From Neiella litorisoli (GTDB lineage Bacteria; Pseudomonadota; Gammaproteobacteria; Enterobacterales; Neiellaceae), in assembly GCF_014773395.1 (NCBI RefSeq), contig NZ_JACXAF010000023.1, forward strand, positions 1 through 64,000: a stretch of DNA of 64,000 nt. Direction: 5' to 3'. The notes beneath the pieces were generated by a model that saw only the letters and a list, made by a program, of their open reading frames with translations, made no database searches and was not told the DNA's origin. The position numbers and the translations under genes are program-made. Shown here one piece after another: positions 58,230-64,000 of the stretch; position 1 is the stretch's first letter; each line of letters starts with the position of its first letter.

Positions 58230-58934
58230 TTATACCAGTTCAAATTCAGCTAAATAGCCACGAATCTGTTCCACTGAGTTGTTCATCATGACGTCAATGA
58301 TGCTCAAAAAAGGCACAAATTGATGGTTGCCAACTTGTTGGTAAACGATGTTGCTCGGTTGCAGGAAACTCAATTTGATATGTCGTTTGGCAAAGTCATC
58401 TCGATTGTATAGGGCGGTGCCGCCGATCGGATTTATGTAGTGGCTGGCGGCCATTAACTGGTTCAGTTCCAAGACTCGGTTTTGTCCGTGCAGTGCGTTG
58501 TTCTTGGCAAGCTGCGATGATGTGACGAACTCGGTGTTGATGGCCAGATATTGGCAACAGGTTTGAAGGGTATGAGTGGCAAATAGCGCCATATTGGTAA
58601 GCGGTGTCGCTAAGCTTTGAGCAACCACATCTATCGCTTGTTGGTAGTAGGGCGCTTTACCATAAGCACCTTGAATTTGCCGCAATATTTTAGCTTTGTG
58701 CTGGTCGCAGTCAGCAGATAGCTGGCGTTCGTTAATGGCTAATAACGTGGAATCTTTTTTCAACGGAAAGGTAATGTAGTGAGCTTTTCCCTGAACGAGT
58801 ATGCGATTTCGATTGATCCAGCCTCCTTTGATCCACTGGACATCATCATGAACGACGAAGCGATCGACGGCATTGATTAATTGAAAGTAGCCAATGTAAG
58901 GAAATACATAGGGCTGCATGATGGCGATTTTCAT
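58230..58934 (-). CDS. WbqC-like family protein
   Basis: A 234-residue protein of the WbqC family, found in O-antigen and flagellin-modification clusters. The signatures are MQPYVFPYIGYFQLINAVDRFVVHDDVQ at the start and the later NPIGGTALY. The chemistry is not firmly established; members are suspected of aminoacyl or formyl-type transfer to amino sugars. It is last of a four-gene unit running from 61941 with two aminotransferases and a methyltransferase, 54 bases after the methyltransferase gene. Confidence 0.87.
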   Translation of the reverse strand: MKIAIMQPYVFPYIGYFQLINAVDRFVVHDDVQWIKGGWINRNRILVQGKAHYITFPLKKDSTLLAINERQLSADCDQHKAKILRQIQGAYGKAPYYQQAIDVVAQSLATPLTNMALFATHTLQTCCQYLAINTEFVTSSQLAKNNALHGQNRVLELNQLMAASHYINPIGGTALYNRDDFAKRHIKLSFLQPSNIVYQQVGNHQFVPFLSIIDVMMNNSVEQIRGYLAEFELV

Positions 58935-58988
58935 TTAATATACGGCTGCCTCGTTGTTGAGAGTTAGCTCCAAAGCGGGTTACAACTG

Positions 58989-59783
58989 TTATTGCCAATA
59001 ATCCATGAAGCCATTTTTGAAATGCAAATATTGCCAACCTAAAGCGTGGTTGAGCTGCTCAACTCGAGGTTGCACTTCAGCGGCTGGTTCACGAAAAAGC
59101 ACCCACATTTTTGAGTGTTGATTGTATACCGAGCATTGGTATCCCCAATCCTTCATCAACAACGCCATACTTTTGTTGGTATGAAAAGCGCAGTGTACGG
59201 GGATCAAGTACATCCAATTGGGATCTTGAGGGACATTTTCGGGAACCAGAGTGTGAATGGCAAAACAGCCTTTGTCGCTGACGTAAGATTCGATTTCATC
59301 TAGGGTGTCGCGATCACGGACATGCTCGAACACGGCAGTGTTGACGACCAGATCGAATTGTCTTGGGAGCAGTGCAGTTTCATCGATCGCATTGATATGC
59401 GGCGTAAAATACTTATCGTAAGTTGATAGTTTCAGATCAAAGTAGTCGTTCAATAACTGCGATACAGCACCCACACCACAGCCCCAATCGAGCCAGTCGC
59501 CGCGATTAATCAAGCCTTGCTTGGTCATCAGTGAAAGCATTAATGATTGGTTAAAATAACGCTGGTTCCGATTATGTGGATTGTCCTCCGCATAATGGCT
59601 TTTCGAGTGATAGGCCTGGTTCAACTGATTCCAATCGTTTGGGGATAATTCAAAGTGGCTTTGAGATGCGCAAAAACCGCAGTGGGGGCATTTGCAATAA
59701 TCCACTTTTCCCAGCTCATACTCATCAAATTGCTTCGAAAAGTAATAATGCATGTGGGTATCGCAGATAAGGCATTTCATCAC
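58989..59783 (-). CDS. SAM-dependent methyltransferase with an N-terminal zinc-finger
   Basis: A 264-residue protein. C4-x2-C7 and CKCPHCGFC near residue 30 form a probable zinc site, a layout shared with sugar C- and N-methyltransferases. The SAM-binding motif I is WLDWGCGVGAVSQLL near residue 97, with VNTAVFEHV near 145. Either GTG 59783 or the next ATG could start it; AGGA fits the GTG. In its operon it follows two aminotransferases, so it may methylate the sugar or its amino group. Confidence 0.82.
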   Translation of the reverse strand: MMKCLICDTHMHYYFSKQFDEYELGKVDYCKCPHCGFCASQSHFELSPNDWNQLNQAYHSKSHYAEDNPHNRNQRYFNQSLMLSLMTKQGLINRGDWLDWGCGVGAVSQLLNDYFDLKLSTYDKYFTPHINAIDETALLPRQFDLVVNTAVFEHVRDRDTLDEIESYVSDKGCFAIHTLVPENVPQDPNWMYLIPVHCAFHTNKSMALLMKDWGYQCSVYNQHSKMWVLFREPAAEVQPRVEQLNHALGWQYLHFKNGFMDYWQ

Positions 59784-59832
59784 TTAAATCATCCTGTTGC
59801 TTGATCGTTGTTCGGGCTGCTTATGGTAAGTG

Positions 59833-60792
59833 TTACTCAGTTTGCAGCAATTGCTCAACGGCGTCAGCTAATACCGTCATCTGCACAATGGAATAGCGGT
59901 GGTCGATCGGCAAAGCTAATAAATGTTGAGCAAGATGTCGTTCTGTCGCTGGTGTTTCGGGACGCCTCGTTTCAACGTCAGCCCACAACGATGGTATGAA
60001 CAACCCTTGCTGAGAGAGCGCGGTGCGGTCGATGGCGTCTTCCGTAAGTAACGGGTAACAAAAGGGGCTAACGGGATGGCTAGGAATATCCAACTGATTG
60101 TATTTGCCTAGTCGTTGATGCAAAAGGTGGAAGTTACGCAGCCGAGATTGATACACCGCCAGCATGTCCACTTGTCGCATAAGCTGCTGACTTAAGGGGT
60201 GCATTTCAGCGATAGCACAATCAAAGCGCTGTTCGTGAGCTTGATAAAACGAATAGCCTTGTTGCACTTGTCCCGCCGCTCTTAACTCCAAATGTTGGGT
60301 CTGTCGGGCGGGAGCCGGCGTCGCAGCCACTGACGCTGATGGTGCACAGAGTAATGCGCCATCGGGTATGCCGAAGTATTTACGGAGCGAACTAAAGGAA
60401 TAGTAGGGCGAAGGTTCAAACCCAAACAGGTTGTGGGTGTCGTCAATTATCAACTGTTCCGGATGATAGCTGGCAGTGAGCTGCGTTTTGAAATCAGAGC
60501 AGATGCCAAAATAGTTAATCCACAGCAATACTGCTTGTGGCTCCAATTGAGGTAACGAGCGAGGATTGAACTGCTGATCAATTGAATAGAAATGTAGCTC
60601 AATGGCTAATTCTCTAAATGGCGCCAGCACGGAATCACAACAATAATGCGGGACGTAAGCCTGTTTCGGTTTGAGATGTTGAAGAATGGCCGTAAGGCAG
60701 GCTCGGCCACTGGCTAAACGATGTAACTCAGGCTGTTGCCAGATTGGCGCCTTGGGCTGTTCGAGCTCAAAATAACCGCCAATGTTGTGCAC
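59833..60792 (-). CDS. Divergent DegT-like PLP aminotransferase
   Basis: A 319-residue protein with the fold-type I pattern: SGRACLTAIL at 28-37 where cofactor phosphate binds, D117/D118 in IIDDTHNLFG, and K138 in SSLRKYFG as the likely Schiff-base lysine. It is shorter than typical DegT proteins and poorly conserved elsewhere, so the reaction may differ (amino transfer or dehydration of a keto sugar). It lies 57 bases downstream of a canonical DegT gene. Confidence 0.7.
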   Translation of the reverse strand: MHNIGGYFELEQPKAPIWQQPELHRLASGRACLTAILQHLKPKQAYVPHYCCDSVLAPFRELAIELHFYSIDQQFNPRSLPQLEPQAVLLWINYFGICSDFKTQLTASYHPEQLIIDDTHNLFGFEPSPYYSFSSLRKYFGIPDGALLCAPSASVAATPAPARQTQHLELRAAGQVQQGYSFYQAHEQRFDCAIAEMHPLSQQLMRQVDMLAVYQSRLRNFHLLHQRLGKYNQLDIPSHPVSPFCYPLLTEDAIDRTALSQQGLFIPSLWADVETRRPETPATERHLAQHLLALPIDHRYSIVQMTVLADAVEQLLQTE

Positions 60793-60849
60793 AAGCTACT
60801 TCCTTATTGGTGCCTTGCGAAGTTCTCTCGCAGGTTACTGTTATTAGTT

Positions 60850-61941
60850 TTAGTGCGCCGCCACTAGTTGTTGAAACAATGCACTGAGCTGCTGGTCGCT
60901 TAGATGACAAGTTTCGCTGTGACAGGGCACATTAATAATCCGGTCGTACAGAGCTTTAGCGGTTGGCGTTGCCGCCAGCGGCGTGTAGTACTTTCTCAGC
61001 GTGATATATGGATTGTTAAGCTGGCTATCGGCGATTGGCTGCGGTGCCAATAATGGCACATTGCCGTATGGCTTATCGGGTTCGAGTGGCAATAACAGGG
61101 TAAAGCCTTGTTGTTCTGCAAGTGCCGCGATTCGAGCCGCTTGCTGGGCGTAAACTGGATACCATTCAAACATTTGCTGTAGCCACGCCATAATCGATGC
61201 GGCATTAATGTCAGCCAGCTTTTCATTACTGCAATAGCGGCGCTCAATATGAGATTGGGCGCGGCCAAAGCACAACATATCTTTGATTAGTTTATCGTCT
61301 TGTTCGTTGACGATAATGCAACCACCTTCGCCAATGCCCCACGGTTTAGTTTGATGAAAACTGATCGCTTCATTGGGGGAATGTTGGTGGCGCCAACCGG
61401 AAAACAGCCCCACGGCATTATCAACAATCAGCACTTTATTAAGTTGCTTACACAGTTGCTCGTAGGCGCTAATGTCCTGACACAAACCAAAAATATTGGT
61501 GATCACAACACCGTCCCAGCTCGATTCGGGCAGTGCTTGTAATGCGTCAATACTGAGCATGCCAGAGGCATCGCAGTCGAGGATTTGGGCGTCGCTCAAA
61601 CAGCCAATATTACTGGCAATAAAGCCGAACGCGGAAATCACCCAATTGAGCTGACGGCCTGCTTTATGCTCTTCTAAGTGGACTAGCGTTTGCAAAGCCG
61701 CGGTCCCACTTTTACACATGACCGCTTTTTTGTGTGGTGGCAGGTGTAATTTCTGTTCCAGAAAGCTTTCTAAACGTTGACTTGCTGGGCCGTAATTAGC
61801 CCAGTGGTTGGACGCTTTACTATCAGAGAGTAGGGATTGAATAGCCTCAAAATCCATGGCTTTGTTTTCAATAAATGCCACTGGTTTTGCATCGGAGAAC
61901 AACTCAACTGCCGGTGTGGCTTGTGGATTTTGTGTTGCCAT
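60850..61941 (-). CDS. DegT/DnrJ/EryC1-family sugar aminotransferase
   Basis: A 363-residue PLP enzyme. S78-G-T-A-A cofactor-binding loop, D174 in LIVDNAVGLF and the Schiff-base K199 in SFHQTKPWGIGEGG are visible. Such enzymes transaminate nucleotide-linked keto sugars. It is first in the unit with a second aminotransferase, methyltransferase and WbqC protein, and has a sigma-28 promoter 64 bases upstream, placing the unit in the late flagellar class. The CDP-4-keto-6-deoxyglucose from rfbG is a possible substrate; a UDP-sugar from elsewhere is as likely. Confidence 0.87.
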   Translation of the reverse strand: MATQNPQATPAVELFSDAKPVAFIENKAMDFEAIQSLLSDSKASNHWANYGPASQRLESFLEQKLHLPPHKKAVMCKSGTAALQTLVHLEEHKAGRQLNWVISAFGFIASNIGCLSDAQILDCDASGMLSIDALQALPESSWDGVVITNIFGLCQDISAYEQLCKQLNKVLIVDNAVGLFSGWRHQHSPNEAISFHQTKPWGIGEGGCIIVNEQDDKLIKDMLCFGRAQSHIERRYCSNEKLADINAASIMAWLQQMFEWYPVYAQQAARIAALAEQQGFTLLLPLEPDKPYGNVPLLAPQPIADSQLNNPYITLRKYYTPLAATPTAKALYDRIINVPCHSETCHLSDQQLSALFQQLVAAH

Positions 61942-62004
61942 AACAATACCTTCTGGAAAATATCAGAACCAAGCAACGCTCGGCTCTATCTCTATCTGAA
62001 CTCT

Positions 62005-62031
62005 TTATCGGCCCGTAAATTTGAAAGTTGA
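62005..62031 (-). promoter_or_regulatory. Sigma-28 (FliA) promoter of the aminotransferase operon
   Basis: On the minus strand TCAACTTT, 11 bases, then GCCGATAA. The -10 part is a perfect FliA match and the -35 part matches 6 of 8. It lies 64 bases before the DegT gene. Confidence 0.8.
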
Positions 62032-62202
62032 GTTATCCTCGGTACAAAAGCGTCATATTAAGAGCCGTCGCCGAGTGACTTGTTAGGCAAGTGGCGTAGC
62101 GCATAGAGATTCGTCATTGTGCGCGCCAGCTGGCTAATGGCAGCTTTTTGACGCAACGCTTACTCGTTATAAGCGAAGCACATTACATGCCAGCGCCGAC
62201 TA

Positions 62203-62952
62203 TCAGCGCATTAATAGTTGGTGATAATTATCCAAATTAATCGTGGCGGCGATGACAGATCGTTGCTGCTCATCAAGCCCGAGTACCCGCTTTGCTTCAA
62301 TTTGTTTGCGTTTGTCGGCATTTTGCTGCCATTGCTCAAGTTGCATCGCTGGCAGTGGCAATTGCAAAGTCTGATACAAATCCTCGAGTACAGCGGTATC
62401 GCGATATAAATCTTCGTATTTGATCACGAAAATGCTGAGCTGCTGCATGGCATCAAGGGTTTTGGCAATGGATTCATTCCATTCATCAATAGCGACTCGC
62501 CAATTTCGCTCGATGGGCCAGAGGCGCTCGGCTGACTGACCTTGGGCGACTTGTTGTTGAGTTTTGTCCGCGCGTTTCTGATATGAGTCCGCGACTTCAT
62601 AGGGGTTGCGAACCATATAGATGACCTGACAGGCGGGGAAGTTGTCGATTAGCTTGTCATAGTGATTAAACAATGACGGCAATTTATCGCCGACCCATTT
62701 GGCCTGATCGAAGTATTCGACCGCCTCGCCATAATAAGCTTGATGCACTGCATGATGAGAGTCTTCGGCTTGGTAATCGATGCAGAATCGGTGCTTTGCA
62801 AATAAGGATGGGTCAAAACCGCCACTCTTTGCCAACCGCCAAGCGAACCGTTCTCGGCCCATCACAATCGCTCGATCATTCCGCAAAAAGTCGGCAATTG
62901 TTGTGGTTCCGGAACGCGAGGTTCCAGTAATGAATAAATGATGTTGGGGCAT
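62203..62952 (-). CDS. Sulfotransferase family protein
   Basis: A 249-residue protein with the PAPS loop FITGTSRSGTTTIADFL at residue 8 and the 3' motif YMVRNPYEVADSYQ near residue 125. GDK-x-P (VGDKLPSLF near 87) is also typical. I start at 62952, with GGAG eight bases before the ATG. It is a single gene with a sigma-54 promoter 51 bases upstream, divergent from the second flagellin. Confidence 0.85.
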   Translation of the reverse strand: MPQHHLFITGTSRSGTTTIADFLRNDRAIVMGRERFAWRLAKSGGFDPSLFAKHRFCIDYQAEDSHHAVHQAYYGEAVEYFDQAKWVGDKLPSLFNHYDKLIDNFPACQVIYMVRNPYEVADSYQKRADKTQQQVAQGQSAERLWPIERNWRVAIDEWNESIAKTLDAMQQLSIFVIKYEDLYRDTAVLEDLYQTLQLPLPAMQLEQWQQNADKRKQIEAKRVLGLDEQQRSVIAATINLDNYHQLLMR

Positions 62953-63002
62953 TGCTGTTGCTCCGAACGTCAGCAAGATGAAGGGGCTAGTTTACGGAAT
63001 TA

Positions 63003-63018
63003 AGCAGTCACTATGCCA
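63003..63018 (-). promoter_or_regulatory. Sigma-54 promoter of the sulfotransferase at 62203
   Basis: On the minus strand TTGGCATAGTGACTGC: GG-N10-GC spacing is exact; the -12 part is CTGC rather than TTGC. It lies 51 bases before the start codon. Confidence 0.7.
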
Positions 63019-63202
63019 ACATCAGGTAAGTGATTTGGATCATGTTTAGCCCCGTTGATGGAATATGGATAAAAAATGAGTGCGATCGTCGAGAAAATGT
63101 GAAAAGCAAGCTAAAACAATTTGATAACTCGAGGTGTTAACGCGAGTAAAGGCTTTTGCAATGCGCATTCGGAGAGATTCGATAAAAAATTAAATTTTTT
63201 TC

Positions 63203-63229
63203 TAAAGGATTTTTTTAACGGCCCGATAA
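63203..63229 (+). promoter_or_regulatory. Sigma-28 (FliA) promoter of the second flagellin
   Basis: TAAAGGAT, 11 bases, then CCCGATAA, close to the FliA consensus TAAAGTTT-N11-GCCGATAA and similar to the flgM promoter. It lies 62 bases before the flagellin start. Confidence 0.88.
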
Positions 63230-63290
63230 CCATGGTGAGACTAAAAAATACCTGCTGAGGTTTTGACCCGCAGGACAAGAGGAAAACACT

Positions 63291-64000
63291 ATGGCTCTTA
63301 CCGTTCAAACTAACGTTTCTGCGATTAACTCAACGCGAAACCTGAGCAAGGCCTCTGATGGGGTCAACACATCTCTGACTCGTTTATCTTCGGGCTTGCG
63401 TATTAACAGCGCTCGTGATGATGCAGCAGGTCTTCAAATTTCTAACCGCTTAACTTCTCAGATTAATGGTCTGAATGTTGCGGTTCGTAACGCCAACGAT
63501 GGTATCTCGATTTCGCAAACCGCAGAAGGCGCGTTGCAAGAATCAACCAACATCCTTCAGCGTATGCGTGATCTGTCGATTCAGTCGGCTAACGGTTCAA
63601 ACTCTAATTCTGACCGTGTTGCAATCCAAGAAGAGGTTGCACAGCTGCAAAAAGAATTGACTCGTATCGCTGAAACCACTTCGTTCGGTGACCGTAAACT
63701 ATTAGATGGTTCATTCGGTTCTGAAGCATTCCAAGTGGGTGCACAAGCAAACGAAACCATTGACGTGACACTGGCCGCATTCCGCTCGTCCGACATGGGT
63801 ACTTATCAGTCACAACTACGTAACTCAGACGGTTCAGGTGGTGCGGCTCCTGCGTCTGCTGGTGGTTTGGGTACAGTTGTGGTCGTAACTGGTGCAGCTT
63901 CTGCTCCTCAAGGTGTTGCGGCAGCTCCTGGTAACGGTGTTGACGGTGGCGACATTACTATCACCTCGTCTGGTGCTTCTGACACCATTACCGTTGCAGC
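63291..64000 (+). CDS. fliC: Second flagellin, N-terminal part (runs off the window)
   Basis: An open frame of 236 codons continuing past the window end. The product opens [17 protein letters not shown] and keeps the D0/D1 signature [20 protein letters not shown]. Over the first 170 residues it is very similar to the flagellin at 44995, then becomes Gly/Ala/Ser-rich as the variable domain begins. Arg codons are almost all CGT and Gly codons mostly GGT, a stronger highly-expressed bias than in the first flagellin. With its sigma-28 promoter this suggests the main filament protein. AAGAGGAA precedes the ATG. Partial at the 3' end because of the window edge. Confidence 0.96.
   Translation, partial: MALTVQTNVSAINSTRNLSKASDGVNTSLTRLSSGLRINSARDDAAGLQISNRLTSQINGLNVAVRNANDGISISQTAEGALQESTNILQRMRDLSIQSANGSNSNSDRVAIQEEVAQLQKELTRIAETTSFGDRKLLDGSFGSEAFQVGAQANETIDVTLAAFRSSDMGTYQSQLRNSDGSGGAAPASAGGLGTVVVVTGAASAPQGVAAAPGNGVDGGDITITSSGASDTITVA

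Larger units (their letters stand above)
62953..63290. other. Divergent region between a sulfotransferase and the second flagellin
   Basis: A 338-base stretch holding a minus-strand sigma-54 promoter (63003-63018) and a plus-strand sigma-28 promoter (63203-63229). The flagellin leader contains a CCTGC/GCAGG hairpin (63251-63274). No further gene is seen. Confidence 0.7.

Noticed and set aside
46629-62952. The island as a recently acquired genomic island
   Set aside because: There is no integrase, tRNA, direct repeat or transposase at its borders, and its promoters match those of the resident flagellar genes. Older transfer cannot be excluded without a base-composition calculation.
1-64000. 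tRNA, rRNA or CRISPR features
   Set aside because: I saw no cloverleaf-like sequence, rRNA motif or regularly spaced repeat array while reading both strands.

Overview
The window is a chromosomal segment of a polarly flagellated gammaproteobacterium, most like the marine Alteromonadales/Shewanella/Vibrio group. The evidence is gene order (rlmN-pilW-rodZ-ispG-hisS-yfgM-bamB-der, guaB-guaA, tadA, mltF, purL, pheA-raiA) and a flagellar regulon with clear RpoN (sigma-54) and FliA (sigma-28) promoters. This placement is an inference from gene content; no rRNA or tRNA gene is present. I saw no insertion sequence, integrase, CRISPR array or phage gene.

Region 1 (1-30.4 kb) is mostly housekeeping. 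It holds a two-subunit bacterioferritin pair, folate genes folE/folM, the rlmN-to-der block (rRNA methylation, pilus lipoprotein, cell shape, isoprenoids, tRNA charging, outer-membrane assembly, ribosome GTPase), xseA, guaBA, a TerC protein, a chemoreceptor with a c-type haem motif, tadA, mltF, purL, and pheA with its leader-peptide attenuator beside raiA. Two short genes of under 40 codons are proposed here.

Region 2 (30.4-46.6 kb) is the flagellar block. flgN-flgM-flgA lie on the minus strand. cheV-cheR, flgBCDE, flgFGHIJKL and a long flagellin lie on the plus strand. Promoters with GG-N10-GC spacing (sigma-54) precede flgA, flgB, flgF and the first flagellin. A sigma-28 promoter precedes flgM.

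Region 3 (46.6-64 kb) is a carbohydrate-modification island between two flagellin genes. It holds a GT41/SPINDLY-type TPR glycosyltransferase, a CDP-glucose deoxysugar set (rfbF, rfbG, epimerase, reductase), five sulfotransferase-domain proteins (one an 839-residue fusion), a WbqC protein, a methyltransferase and two DegT-like aminotransferases. The minus-strand operons in the island carry their own sigma-54 (58206, 63003) and sigma-28 (62005) promoters. The second flagellin, cut off by the window end, has a sigma-28 promoter. I infer a system, timed with flagellum assembly, that builds a deoxy/amino sugar glycan, attaches it to flagellin and sulfates it. This is the most notable content of the window.
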